DNA of 44,636 nucleotides from an uncultured Clostridia bacterium (lineage in GTDB: Bacteria; Bacillota; Clostridia; Oscillospirales; CAG-272): contig CALWJT010000037.1 of the NCBI GenBank assembly GCA_944381075.1, positions 121,879 to 166,514 of the forward strand. The letters run 5' to 3'. Shown in pieces: positions 24,982 through 34,326 of this stretch. The notes beneath the pieces are model-generated. The model did no database searches and had not been told where the DNA came from. It worked only from the letters and a program-made list of their open reading frames with translations. Positions within the stretch are counted from its first letter, which is position 1. Each line of letters begins with the position of its first letter. The translations under genes and the position numbers were made by a program.

Positions 24982-25014
24982 GAGCCGCCTATGTTTTAGG
25001 CACAGGAGTATAAG

Positions 25015-25716
25015 ATGAGTTTTGTAAAATTGGAAAACGTAGTAAAGTGTTATCAGATGGGAGATGTCACCATCAAGGCGTCGGACGGGATTGATTTTTC
25101 CATTGAAAAGGGAGAGCTCGCTGTCATCGTTGGACCGAGCGGGTCTGGCAAAACAACCATACTGAATATGCTCGGCGGCATGGATACCTCTGACAGCGGT
25201 AAAATTATCGTGGATGGGAGTGACATTGCAAAATACAGCGCGAAGCAGTTAATCGATTATCGACGGTTTGACATTGGCTTCGTCTTTCAATTTTATAATT
25301 TGATTCCCAATCTCACGGCAAGAGAAAATGTTGAAATGGCCACTCAAATTTCCCGTGATTCCGTTCCTGCGGACGAAATGCTCCGGCGTGTCGGGCTGGG
25401 AGAACGGCTGGATAATTTTCCTGCACAGCTTTCCGGCGGCGAACAGCAGAGAGTTGCCATCGCCCGCGCGCTTGCCAAAAAGCCCAAGCTCCTTCTCTGT
25501 GACGAGCCGACGGGTGCGCTCGACTATGTAACGGGAAAAATGATCCTGTCGCTGCTCGAAGAAACCTGCCGAAAAGAGGGAATGACCGTCGTCATCGTCA
25601 CGCATAATGCGGCGATCGCGCCGATTGCCAACCGAGTGATCAAAATCAAAAGCAGCAAGGTGGAGGATATCATCACCTGTGAGCATCCGGCATCGATTGA
25701 GGAGATCGAATGGTGA
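25015..25716 (+). CDS. ABC transporter ATPase of the LolD/MacB type
   Basis: The 233-residue ATPase is of the class that partners FtsX-like permeases. Walker A is GPSGSGKTT (about 40-48), followed by a Q-loop in [18 protein letters not shown], signature [15 protein letters not shown], Walker [13 protein letters not shown] and switch His in VTHNAAI. In such systems ATP hydrolysis drives periplasmic or extracellular conformational change rather than classic transport. AGGAG at about 25004-25008 supports the start. The permease gene follows 67 bases later. Confidence 0.94.
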   Translation: MSFVKLENVVKCYQMGDVTIKASDGIDFSIEKGELAVIVGPSGSGKTTILNMLGGMDTSDSGKIIVDGSDIAKYSAKQLIDYRRFDIGFVFQFYNLIPNLTARENVEMATQISRDSVPADEMLRRVGLGERLDNFPAQLSGGEQQRVAIARALAKKPKLLLCDEPTGALDYVTGKMILSLLEETCRKEGMTVVIVTHNAAIAPIANRVIKIKSSKVEDIITCEHPASIEEIEW

Positions 25717-25783
25717 TGCACGGATTTTCTATTTCGTTTGGCAAAAGCAGTGCCGGAATCGCTGGACAGGGGGTGCGATCGAA

Positions 25784-28700
25784 ATGAAGAAAAGTTTTAC
25801 GAAATCGGCGGTTCGTCAGATTTTGTCGAATAAAAGCAGATTTATTGCGATATTTGCCATTGTTCTCATTGGTGTCGGCTTTTTTGCCGGCCTTCTTGCC
25901 GCAGGAGACGATATGAGACTGGGTGCCGACCTCTATTATGACGACTACCATTTGATGGACTACAGATTGATTTCGACCTATGGCTTTTCTGACCGGGATA
26001 TCGCCGCTCTTTCCGATATGGAGGGAATCCACGTTTACCCCTCCTATTTTTCCGATTTTATCGTCACCTCGGACGGAACGGAAATGGTAGGCAGAGCATA
26101 TTCCTATAATCCGGAGTATGATATCAACACGCCGTACCTCGTGTCGGGAAGATTCCCGGAAAACGAGAACGAATGTCTTGTCATTTCCTCTGCCTTCAGC
26201 GAGGATATGCTGGGCAAGACGATTACGCTGTCTCTCGACGAAGAGGACGGTATCGGAGACATTTTGAAGCAGCAGGAATTTACGGTTGTCGGCACCTTCT
26301 ATTCGCCGATGTACGTGTCTGCCACACAGTATGGCAGCACGACGATTTCGACCGGAAAAATCTCGACGATCCTTTTGCTCCCTGAGGAATGCTTTCAATC
26401 GGAGTATTATACGGAAATTTATGTGAGATTCGATGCGCTGGAGGATGTGTCAAGCTATTCTTCCGAGTATGACGAGCTGTCAGAGGCGCTGTCGGAGGAA
26501 GTGGAAAATCGACTGGCAGGCCGAACGTTTATCCGCCTTCAGGAAATCAAAGCGGATATGACGGAGCAGCTGAATCAGGCGAAAGAAGAGCTTGCAGATG
26601 CAGAGCAGCGCAGGGACGCAAAATTTGCAGACGCAGAGCTTCAGCTATATGATGCCAAAAAGCAGCTTGACGACGCCAAAGCGAAGCTGGAGGAAGCAAA
26701 AGCAGAGATTGAGCAGGGAAAGCAGGACCTGACCAGCGGAAGGGAAGAATTCGAAGAAGAAATTGCGGAAGCGGAAAAGCAGATCGAGCAAGCAAAGAAT
26801 ACCATCGCGGACTATGAAGACGAATACCGAAGAGGAATGGAACAATATGAGCAGGGCGCTTCCGAATATGAAGCGGGGCTATCCGCAGCAGAGCAGTTAA
26901 AATCCTATATCGCCTATTTGACGGGAATATATGGAGAAGAGGATTCCCGCGTCGTTTCGGCGCAGGAGCAGTATGACGCACTTTCCGAGGAGCTTTCCGC
27001 GGCAAAAATCAAGCTGGACAAAGCCTACCGCCAGCTGACGGAGGCCAAGAAGGAAATCGACAATGCAACCGAAGAATTCAACCGCGCGCGCCGTGAGCTT
27101 CCCAAAAGAAAAACGGAAGCGGAGGAGCAATTTGCCGAGGCCGAATCTCAGCTGATTCAAGCGGAAGCCGAATATAATGAGGGGCTGGCAGAATACGAGG
27201 AAAACCTTTCAAAGTACAATGAGGAGTATGAAACCTTCCTCACGGAGGCTGGAAAGGCCGACGCTGAAATCGAAGACGCACGGTCACAGATTGCCGAGGC
27301 AGAAGAAGCGCTCAATGAGCTGGAGGAACCGAAATACTATGTATATGACCGGTCATCCAATTCTGCCTATACCGAATATGGGCAGAATGCCGAAAGAATC
27401 GACAACATTGCGAAAATCTTTCCCGCCTTTTTCCTTTTGGTCGCGATGCTCGTTTCCCTTACGACTATGACAAGGATGGTGGAAGACGACCGCACGCAGA
27501 TTGGCACCATCAAAGCGCTTGGATACAACAACGCCGCAGTCGTAAAAAAATACATGCTGTATGCACTGACCGCCACGGTCTCCGGCGCGGTGCTTGGGGT
27601 TCTCATCGGCTTTGTTTTGTTCCCCAATATCATTGTGAGGGCGTATGGGATCCTCTATCAGATCCCATATGTGGCGACACCATTCGTTTGGAGCATTGCG
27701 GTTCCCAGTATTTTGGTTGCCGTAGCCTGCATTGCCATTACCGTTTGGTTTACGGTAAGATCCTACGCCAGAGAGCTTCCGGCAAGGCTGATGCGCCCCG
27801 GAACTCCGCCGAAGGGGAAGAAGGTCTGGGTAGAAAAAATACCTTTTCTTTGGAACGCTCTGAGCTTTACCGGTAAGGTTTCCGCAAGAAACATTTTTCG
27901 GTATAAGAAACGCATGCTGATGACCTCCATTGGAATCGCCGGCTGTACGGCTTTGATCCTCACGGGATTCGGCGTCAAGGATTCCATCGGCGATATCGTG
28001 GAACTTCAGTACAGCGAGCTCTGGAATTACGATGCGCTGGTCGTATTGAACGATCCCGAGGATGAGCAAAGCCTCTCTTATATCGAAAGCACGCTTGCGT
28101 CATACAGCGAGGATAGCAGCTCCCTTGAGGTCATGCAGAAGACCGTGACCGCAGAAAACGATTCGTCGGAAGCAGAAGTCAACCTCCTGTCTGCAAAGGA
28201 TGTGGATACCTTAAAGACGATGCTGACGCTGCGTACCAGACGCGGACACGAGCTTTTGTCGCTGGATGACAGCGGCGTGATCATCACTGAGAAGCTGGCC
28301 ACGCTGCTTGATCTTTCCGTCGGCGATTCCATTTCCATACAGACGGAGGGAAAGAGCGTCGCGCTTCCCATAACGGGGATTGCAGAAAACTATGTCTATC
28401 ATTACGTCTATATGACCTCCGAGGTTTATCAAAAGTATTTTGGCGAGGACTTTTCGCCGAACAGCCTGCTGCTCCGTTATGAAACGGAAAATGAGGACGC
28501 TCTGGTATCCGATATTTTGAAAGATGACAATGTGCTCGCGCTTACAAGGTCTGCGGAAATCCGGACCGGCTTTGCCGACATCATGGGAGTAATGGACGCT
28601 GTCGTGCTTGTATTGATCCTCTCCGCAGGGGCGCTTGCCTTTATTGTTTTATATAATTTGACCAATATCAATATTTCGGAACGTATTCGCGAGATCGCCA

Positions 28701-28993
28701 CTTTAAAAGTGCTTGGCTTCCGCAGCCGAGAAGTGACAATGTATATTTTCCGAGAAAATATTGTGCTGACACTGATCGGCTCCCTCTGCGGCCTTGTCGG
28801 CGGACGCCTTTTGACTTCTTTTGTCATTCAAACCGCAGAGATCGATATCGTCATGTTCGGAAGGTCCGTTTCTGTATGGAGCTACCTGTTTGCACTTCTT
28901 CTCACATTTGCATTCTCCATCATCGCGACCTTCATCATGAAGCCTAAACTCGACAAAATCAGTATGACGGAGTCCTTAAAATCCGTTGAATAG
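25784..28993 (+). CDS. FtsX-like ABC permease with large extracellular coiled coil
   Basis: The 1069-residue permease has one N-terminal membrane helix (about 17-37), an extracellular MacB-like domain (about 40-255), then about 255 residues (about 260-515) of Ala/Glu/Lys/Gln-rich heptad-like sequence predicted as coiled coil. A first FtsX core of three helices follows (about 545-680, with RMVEDDRTQIGTIKALGY). A second extracellular domain and second FtsX core close the protein (about 940-1060, SERIREIATLKVLGF). The start is the ATG at 25784 behind AGGGGG (25768-25773). An upstream in-frame extension overlaps the ATPase gene and lacks a site. Long coiled coils in FtsX-type systems often contact peptidoglycan hydrolases or lipids. 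The partner here is unknown. Confidence 0.92.
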   Translation: MKKSFTKSAVRQILSNKSRFIAIFAIVLIGVGFFAGLLAAGDDMRLGADLYYDDYHLMDYRLISTYGFSDRDIAALSDMEGIHVYPSYFSDFIVTSDGTEMVGRAYSYNPEYDINTPYLVSGRFPENENECLVISSAFSEDMLGKTITLSLDEEDGIGDILKQQEFTVVGTFYSPMYVSATQYGSTTISTGKISTILLLPEECFQSEYYTEIYVRFDALEDVSSYSSEYDELSEALSEEVENRLAGRTFIRLQEIKADMTEQLNQAKEELADAEQRRDAKFADAELQLYDAKKQLDDAKAKLEEAKAEIEQGKQDLTSGREEFEEEIAEAEKQIEQAKNTIADYEDEYRRGMEQYEQGASEYEAGLSAAEQLKSYIAYLTGIYGEEDSRVVSAQEQYDALSEELSAAKIKLDKAYRQLTEAKKEIDNATEEFNRARRELPKRKTEAEEQFAEAESQLIQAEAEYNEGLAEYEENLSKYNEEYETFLTEAGKADAEIEDARSQIAEAEEALNELEEPKYYVYDRSSNSAYTEYGQNAERIDNIAKIFPAFFLLVAMLVSLTTMTRMVEDDRTQIGTIKALGYNNAAVVKKYMLYALTATVSGAVLGVLIGFVLFPNIIVRAYGILYQIPYVATPFVWSIAVPSILVAVACIAITVWFTVRSYARELPARLMRPGTPPKGKKVWVEKIPFLWNALSFTGKVSARNIFRYKKRMLMTSIGIAGCTALILTGFGVKDSIGDIVELQYSELWNYDALVVLNDPEDEQSLSYIESTLASYSEDSSSLEVMQKTVTAENDSSEAEVNLLSAKDVDTLKTMLTLRTRRGHELLSLDDSGVIITEKLATLLDLSVGDSISIQTEGKSVALPITGIAENYVYHYVYMTSEVYQKYFGEDFSPNSLLLRYETENEDALVSDILKDDNVLALTRSAEIRTGFADIMGVMDAVVLVLILSAGALAFIVLYNLTNINISERIREIATLKVLGFRSREVTMYIFRENIVLTLIGSLCGLVGGRLLTSFVIQTAEIDIVMFGRSVSVWSYLFALLLTFAFSIIATFIMKPKLDKISMTESLKSVE

Positions 28994-29046
28994 AAAATCC
29001 CGTTTTTTTCTTAAAAAATCGCATCCTGCGAATTTGAGAAAATATA

Positions 29047-29075
29047 TTTACAAATCCGACATTTTAAGGTAATAT
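29047..29075 (+). promoter_or_regulatory. Sigma-A promoter of the pyrH-frr operon
   Basis: -35 TTTACA (29047-29052), 17-bp spacer, -10 TAATAT (29070-29075). Start near 29082, about 30 bases before pyrH. Confidence 0.75.
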
Positions 29076-29110
29076 ATTATGTGAATGAATAATAGCACGG
29101 GGAGGGTTCT

Positions 29111-29836
29111 ATGGAGGACAAACAGCCGTTATACAAAAGAGTGCTCATCAAATTATCCGGCGAGGCGCTGTCAGCTGGGGCAGACGGCATTCTCAACTAT
29201 GGATTTCTTGAAAGGATCTGTTCTGTCATCAAACGATGCGTGGATATGGGCGTCGAGGTCAGCATCGTGGTCGGTGCAGGCAATATCTGGCGCGGCAGGC
29301 AGGGCGCTGGGATGGACAGAACGCGGGCCGATCATATGGGAATGCTTGCGACAGTCATCAACTGCCTTGCGCTTCAGGATACGTTTGAACGGCTCGGAAC
29401 GGAAACGCGCGTCATGACCGCGATTGAAATGAAAGAATGTGCGGAGCCGTATATCCGCAACAAGGCGATTTCTCATCTGAAGAAAGGACGCGTCGTCATT
29501 TTTGGATGCGGGATCGGCAGTCCCTATTTTTCCACCGATACTGCGGCAGTCCTCCGAGCGGCTGAGATCGGAGCCGAAATCGTTTTGCTTGCCAAAAACG
29601 TCGACGGAGTGTATACCGCCGATCCTAAGCTGGATCCGGAGGCAAAGAAGATCGACAGCATCGAATATATCGATATCCTGCGCGACGGACTCCGTGTTCT
29701 GGATTTTACCGCAACTTCCTTCAGTATGGAAAATCACATTCCGATTTTACTTTTTGGATTGGATGATCCGGAAAATATTATAAAGGCTGTTACCGGTGAA
29801 AAAATCGGTACGATTGTAGGAGGTACGAAAAAATGA
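29111..29836 (+). CDS. pyrH: UMP kinase
   Basis: PyrH phosphorylates UMP to UDP and is a hexameric, amino-acid-kinase-fold enzyme unrelated to eukaryotic UMP/CMP kinase. The 241-residue product has [12 protein letters not shown] (9-20), the [11 protein letters not shown] loop (about 56-66), the [15 protein letters not shown] helix, and [26 protein letters not shown] with [19 protein letters not shown] at 29099-29106 fixes the start. Its stop overlaps the frr start by four bases. In many bacteria rpsB-tsf lie directly upstream, but here an ABC permease does. Confidence 0.97.
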   Translation: MEDKQPLYKRVLIKLSGEALSAGADGILNYGFLERICSVIKRCVDMGVEVSIVVGAGNIWRGRQGAGMDRTRADHMGMLATVINCLALQDTFERLGTETRVMTAIEMKECAEPYIRNKAISHLKKGRVVIFGCGIGSPYFSTDTAAVLRAAEIGAEIVLLAKNVDGVYTADPKLDPEAKKIDSIEYIDILRDGLRVLDFTATSFSMENHIPILLFGLDDPENIIKAVTGEKIGTIVGGTKK

Positions 29837-30387
29837 AACTTGACCTGAAAGAATTTGAAAGCAAAATGCAAAAAGCCATTTCTTCCTATGAATCCGAGCT
29901 CGATTCGATACGTTTGGGAAGAGCAAATCCCGTAGTTTTAAATAAAATTACAGTGGATTATTATGGTTCTCCCACACAGATAGCCCAGATGGCAGAGGTA
30001 AAGGCGACGGATCCCAGAACGCTTATGATCACGCCGTGGGATGCGACGACGCTTCGTTCGATCGAAAAAGCAATCTATGAAAGCGACCTTGGAATCACCC
30101 CGCAGAACGATGGAAAGTCCATTCGGCTTGCCTTTCCTCCGATGACAGAAGAGACGCGAAAGCAAAAGAAGAAAGAAGTAGAATCCAAAGGCGAGGAAAT
30201 CAAAATTGCAGTTCGCAATATCCGTCGAGATGCAAACGATAAGTGCAAGGCGATGAAGAAAAATTCCGAAATGACGGAGGATGAACAAAAAACCTCCGAA
30301 AAACAAGTCCAGGACCTTACCGATTCCTATATCAAAAAGATCGACGCGATAACAGCAGGCAAGGTAAAGGAAATCATGGAGATTTGA
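29833..30387 (+). CDS. frr: Ribosome recycling factor
   Basis: RRF splits post-termination ribosomes together with EF-G. The 184-residue product has the usual length, a three-helix bundle (ends about 1-28 and 105-184) and an inserted beta domain (about 30-103, [25 protein letters not shown]). The conserved SIRLGRANP (26-34) and [10 protein letters not shown] (about 130-140) are present. It starts within the pyrH stop codon, so the two are translationally coupled. A terminator-like hairpin follows. Confidence 0.97.
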   Translation: MKLDLKEFESKMQKAISSYESELDSIRLGRANPVVLNKITVDYYGSPTQIAQMAEVKATDPRTLMITPWDATTLRSIEKAIYESDLGITPQNDGKSIRLAFPPMTEETRKQKKKEVESKGEEIKIAVRNIRRDANDKCKAMKKNSEMTEDEQKTSEKQVQDLTDSYIKKIDAITAGKVKEIMEI

Positions 30388-30400
30388 CTTAAATGACGGA

Positions 30401-30431
30401 ACCGCCTTATCATATAAGGCGGTCGTTTTTT
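30401..30431 (+). terminator. Hairpin terminator between frr and uppS
   Basis: ACCGCCTTAT (30401-30410) and ATAAGGCGGT (30414-30423) form a perfect 10-bp stem with a three-base loop, then CGTTTTTT. Because the conserved gene order continues, partial read-through is likely. Confidence 0.8.
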
Positions 30432-30462
30432 GTACGGATATAATTTTAAAATGGGAGCTTAT

Positions 30463-31167
30463 ATGGATACGGCTGAAAAAGACAAACCTCAAAACGAAAT
30501 CCATCATATGGCATTTATCATGGACGGCAACGGCAGATGGGCAAAAAAAAGGCACCTGCCGCGGGAATATGGACATTCTGCCGGCGCCAAGAAGTTTCGG
30601 GAAATCATCCGTCATTGTGCGAATCGGGGGATCGGCTGCGTCACCGTCTATGCGTTCTCCACTGAAAATTGGAAGCGGCCAAAAAAAGAAGTCAATACCA
30701 TCATGAAGCTCTTCCGAGATTATATCAAGGAAGCGGAACGGGACTTTGAAAAAAATGACGTCCGTGTGATTTTTATCGGGAACCGCAAGGTTTTTGACGA
30801 GAAGCTAAGGCGGGAAATGGAAACAGTAGAAAGACTGACTGCTTCCCGTTCTAAAATCCTTTGTGTTGCCATAAATTATGGTGGAAGGGGAGAAATTGTC
30901 GATGCTGTCAATTCTCTGATTGCAAAGGGAGCGGCTTCTGTTACCGAAGAAGATATTACAAATGCGATTTATTCCGGCGTCGTACCGCCGCCGGATCTAA
31001 TTGTGCGTACCGGCGGAGAAATGAGGCTGTCCAATTTCATGCTATGGCAGTCCGCATATTCCGAGTTGTTTTTTACGGATACGCTGTGGCCGGATTTTAC
31101 GACCGATGAGGTAGATTCCATCATTGAGCAGTTCTGTCAAAGGAATAGAAGATACGGAGGAATTTGA
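30463..31167 (+). CDS. uppS: Undecaprenyl diphosphate synthase
   Basis: UppS is the cis-prenyltransferase that makes the C55 lipid carrier for peptidoglycan and wall polymers. The 234-residue product has the FIMDGNGRWAKKR P-loop with catalytic Asp21, VYAFSTENWKRPKKEV, and the C-terminal RTGGEMRLSNFMLWQSAYSELFF. I chose ATG 30463, with GGGAG at 30453-30457, over an upstream in-frame TTG at 30430. It lies within two or three bases of cdsA and feeds the same membrane pathway as dxr and ispG downstream. Confidence 0.96.
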   Translation: MDTAEKDKPQNEIHHMAFIMDGNGRWAKKRHLPREYGHSAGAKKFREIIRHCANRGIGCVTVYAFSTENWKRPKKEVNTIMKLFRDYIKEAERDFEKNDVRVIFIGNRKVFDEKLRREMETVERLTASRSKILCVAINYGGRGEIVDAVNSLIAKGAASVTEEDITNAIYSGVVPPPDLIVRTGGEMRLSNFMLWQSAYSELFFTDTLWPDFTTDEVDSIIEQFCQRNRRYGGI

Positions 31168-31169
31168 CT

Positions 31170-32012
31170 ATGTTAAAAAGGATTATCACAGCCGTCGTCT
31201 GTATAGCAATTTTAATCCCGGTTTTGATTTTCTCTGATACATGGGTATTTACCCTGGTTCTTGGCGTTCTGGCCCTGCTCGCCGTCTATGAGATTGCGGG
31301 CTGTATCAATGTAAGACGTAAATATCTATTGTCATTCACCTCTTATTTGTTTACGGCTGTCGTGATTTTCCTCATGACGACGTTCTTTATGGGCTTTGAC
31401 CGTTTTATTCCAACATTATTTGCCGTTGGCTATGCCTATCTTTTCCTGATCTTTGTTTTCACGATGCTTTCGTGCGGAAATATCAAGTTTTCGCAGGCGG
31501 CAGAGCTGGTTTCGGCGACATGCTATATCATTATCGGATTTTTATGTATCTTTTTGCTCCGTCATTGGCCGGATACAGGAAAATATCTTTATCTTTTGAT
31601 TTTTATCGGCGCATGGATGACCGATACCGGCGCCTACTTCGCGGGAGTCCTGCTCGGCAAGCATAAGCTGATCCCCAAGGTGAGTCCCAAAAAGACTGTG
31701 GAGGGGGCTGTCGGAGGCATATTCGGATGTATGGCCGGATATGCCGTTTATGGGGTGATTTTGGACAAATGCTTTTCCATATCGGTCAATTATCTGTCCT
31801 TAATTGTTCTTTCCGTTGTAATCGGCGTGGTTTCGCAGCTCGGCGACCTCGTCGCCTCCTATATCAAAAGGGAATGCGGCATCAAAGACTTCGGCTTTAT
31901 TTTTCCGGGACACGGAGGCGTGATGGATCGGTTCGATTCCATCATCGCCGTAGCACCTGTCATCTATGGAATTATGCTGTTTCTGCCAGAGCATTTGCAC
32001 ATGTTCGGATAA
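31170..32012 (+). CDS. cdsA: Phosphatidate cytidylyltransferase
   Basis: CdsA makes CDP-diacylglycerol from phosphatidic acid and CTP, the branch point for phospholipids. The 280-residue product has about eight membrane helices and the C-terminal signature SYIKRECGIKDFGFIFPGHGGVMDRFDS. The start is the ATG nine bases after GGAGG (31156-31160). An in-frame TTG at 31164 is too close to that site. Confidence 0.95.
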   Translation: MLKRIITAVVCIAILIPVLIFSDTWVFTLVLGVLALLAVYEIAGCINVRRKYLLSFTSYLFTAVVIFLMTTFFMGFDRFIPTLFAVGYAYLFLIFVFTMLSCGNIKFSQAAELVSATCYIIIGFLCIFLLRHWPDTGKYLYLLIFIGAWMTDTGAYFAGVLLGKHKLIPKVSPKKTVEGAVGGIFGCMAGYAVYGVILDKCFSISVNYLSLIVLSVVIGVVSQLGDLVASYIKRECGIKDFGFIFPGHGGVMDRFDSIIAVAPVIYGIMLFLPEHLHMFG

Positions 32013-32032
32013 TTTTGGAGGAGAAATCAAAT

Positions 32033-33178
32033 ATGGAGGAAAAGCATATTACTGTTCTTGGCTCTACAGGCTCGGTCGGCTCCCAGGCGCTGGATGTTGC
32101 GGATTTTCACCACTATTTTGTGGATGCCGTCGCCTTGGGCAGCAACATTCGCCTTGGTGAAGAGCAGATTCGCAGATTCCGGCCGCAGTATGCCGCTGTC
32201 GGGGAGGAAGCGGCCGCAAAAGCTCTAAAAGCTGCCGTAAACGATACCGATACAAAAGTTATGTGCGGAACAGATGGCATTCTGGAAATGATGGAGCGGG
32301 TTCACTCGGACGTTTGTATCCATGCCATCGGCGGTTTTGCCGGCCTGCGTCCGGTATTTGCGGCCATTCGGCATTTTCCGAGGATCGGCCTTGCCAATAA
32401 GGAATCCATTGTTGCCGCCGGAAGCCTTGTCATGAAGGCCGCGGCGGAAAGCGGATGCGAAATTATTCCCGTTGACAGCGAGCACAGTGCGATTTTTCAA
32501 TGCCTTGCAGGGAAAAAAAGCTCGGATATCCGGCGGATCCTGCTTACCTGTTCGGGAGGGCCGTTTTTTGGCAGAACATGGGACGAGCTTTCCTCCGTCA
32601 CAGCGGAGCAGGCGCTTGGGCATCCGACATGGAATATGGGGGCCAAGATCACCATCGACTGCGCGACGCTGATGAACAAAGGACTTGAAGTGATCGAGGC
32701 GATGCATCTGTTTGGTGTCTCACCGGAACAGATAGAGGTTTTAATCCACCGGGAAAGCATAATTCATTCTATGGTAGAATACAATGATAGGGCAGTTATC
32801 GCTCAGCTCGGTGCATCCGATATGCGGCTGCCGATCCAATATGCCATAACGTATCCTGACCGCATCGAATCGCCATGCCAGCCTCTTGAATTTGTAAAAT
32901 TGGGGAAGCTTACTTTTTATGAGCCGGACCGAAAGACGTTCCCTCTGCTCGCGCTCGCAGAATCAGCGGCTCGCCGCGGCGGTCTTGCTCCATGCGTCAT
33001 GAATGCGGCGAATGAAGAAGCGGTGGCTCTCTTTTTACAGAAAAAGATCCGATTTACAGATATTTTTGAGATCGTTTCTAAATATGTAAATTCAGTTCCG
33101 GAAAATCCTGATCCCACGCTTTCTGAGATAGAGAGGGCAAACGAGTCGGTGAGGGAAAGCATCAGAAGTTCAATATAA
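32033..33178 (+). CDS. dxr: 1-deoxy-D-xylulose 5-phosphate reductoisomerase
   Basis: Dxr converts DXP to 2-C-methyl-D-erythritol 4-phosphate with NADPH and a divalent metal, the first committed step of the MEP isoprenoid pathway. The 381-residue product has the NADPH-binding VLGSTGSVGSQALDV (about 8-22), LANKES, metal-binding VDSEHSAIFQ (Asp148, Glu150), the GGPFFGRT loop, and HPTWNMGAKITIDCATLMNKGLEVIEA. A long in-frame upstream extension overlaps cdsA and is not real. GGAGGAG stands about ten bases before this ATG. With ispG downstream it shows the organism uses the MEP route. Confidence 0.97.
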   Translation: MEEKHITVLGSTGSVGSQALDVADFHHYFVDAVALGSNIRLGEEQIRRFRPQYAAVGEEAAAKALKAAVNDTDTKVMCGTDGILEMMERVHSDVCIHAIGGFAGLRPVFAAIRHFPRIGLANKESIVAAGSLVMKAAAESGCEIIPVDSEHSAIFQCLAGKKSSDIRRILLTCSGGPFFGRTWDELSSVTAEQALGHPTWNMGAKITIDCATLMNKGLEVIEAMHLFGVSPEQIEVLIHRESIIHSMVEYNDRAVIAQLGASDMRLPIQYAITYPDRIESPCQPLEFVKLGKLTFYEPDRKTFPLLALAESAARRGGLAPCVMNAANEEAVALFLQKKIRFTDIFEIVSKYVNSVPENPDPTLSEIERANESVRESIRSSI

Positions 33179-33220
33179 AAATCAAATTGGTCCCGCTTAT
33201 GGCGGAGGAACGGAGCGAAT

Positions 33221-34270
33221 ATGCTACTCTATATTCTCATTGCCATTTTAATGTTTGGCGTGCTCATATTTGTTCATGAGCTTGGACATTTTCTTACAGC
33301 ACGGCTTTTCCATGTAAAAATATATGAATTTTCCATCGGGATGGGACCTAAGCTCATCTCTAAAAAGTCTAAAAAAACAGATACATCCTATTCTCTTCGC
33401 TTATTGCCGATCGGCGGCTTTGTCAGTATGGCAGGCGAGGACGAGGAGTCGGATGACGAAAATTCCCTGCGGCGGAAACCTGTCTGGCAGAGGATCATCA
33501 TCACAGCCGCGGGCTCTCTTTTTAATCTTTTCCTTGGAATTCTTATCATGCTTATAATTGTCATGAGTGCCCAAAATCTCGGCTCCACAACCGTTCACAG
33601 CTTTCAGGAAAACGCTACCTCATCCGAGTCGGGGCTTATGGCGGGAGATACCATTGTCGCGGTAGATGGACATCGTGCGCATATTTCCTCGGACATGAGC
33701 TATTATGTCATTCGATACGGAACAAAGCCCATCGATCTTACCGTTATTCGAGACGGGGAAGAGATCGTACTGGAGGATGTTGTATTTCCCACGCAAATCG
33801 ATCAGGGAATCACATTCGGCAGATGCGACTTTTACGTGGTAGCAGACAACAAAACCTTCGGGTCGGTTGTAAAAAATACTTTTTATCAATCGGTGATGAC
33901 TGTTAGAATGGTTTACGATTCCCTCTATGATTTGATTACCGGAAAATATGGGCTTCAGCAGCTTTCCGGACCCGTCGGTATCACCGGTGTTATTACCGAT
34001 GCCGCTCAGGATGCGGTAGAGGGTCATGACAGCTCTCAGTTATTTTATCTCTTTGTGGTTTTGGCAATCAACCTTGGCTGTATGAACCTGCTGCCGTTTC
34101 CCGCTTTGGACGGCGGAAGAATCGTGTTCCTCATAATCGAAGGGATTCGCAGAAAACCCATCAATCCTAAGGTGGAAGGATATATCCATGCGGCAGGCAT
34201 GGTGCTTTTGCTTCTGCTTATGCTGATAGTAACCTGCAAGGATATTTTTACGATGGTAAGACCTGGATAG
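33221..34270 (+). CDS. rseP: Site-2 zinc metalloprotease RseP
   Basis: RseP is an intramembrane protease that cleaves anti-sigma factors and signal-peptide remnants within the membrane. The 349-residue product has the zinc motif HELGH (His19, Glu20, His23) in the first helix, one PDZ domain (about 115-190, SESGLMAGDTIVAVDGH), and the second-helix metal ligand in LDGGR (Asp297). It fits a four-helix protein. Its position between dxr and ispG/polC is the standard Firmicutes order. The substrate is unknown here. Confidence 0.96.
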   Translation: MLLYILIAILMFGVLIFVHELGHFLTARLFHVKIYEFSIGMGPKLISKKSKKTDTSYSLRLLPIGGFVSMAGEDEESDDENSLRRKPVWQRIIITAAGSLFNLFLGILIMLIIVMSAQNLGSTTVHSFQENATSSESGLMAGDTIVAVDGHRAHISSDMSYYVIRYGTKPIDLTVIRDGEEIVLEDVVFPTQIDQGITFGRCDFYVVADNKTFGSVVKNTFYQSVMTVRMVYDSLYDLITGKYGLQQLSGPVGITGVITDAAQDAVEGHDSSQLFYLFVVLAINLGCMNLLPFPALDGGRIVFLIIEGIRRKPINPKVEGYIHAAGMVLLLLLMLIVTCKDIFTMVRPG

Positions 34271-34326
34271 TCAGAAATTGCCGGCTTATCTCAAAATTGT
34301 TTTAAGGAAATGGTTTGAATTAAAAT

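Noticed and set aside
26560-27330. Apparent low-complexity repeats in the permease gene
   Set aside because: The repetition is at protein level (coiled-coil heptads rich in Glu, Ala, Lys). I see no exact tandem DNA repeat unit.
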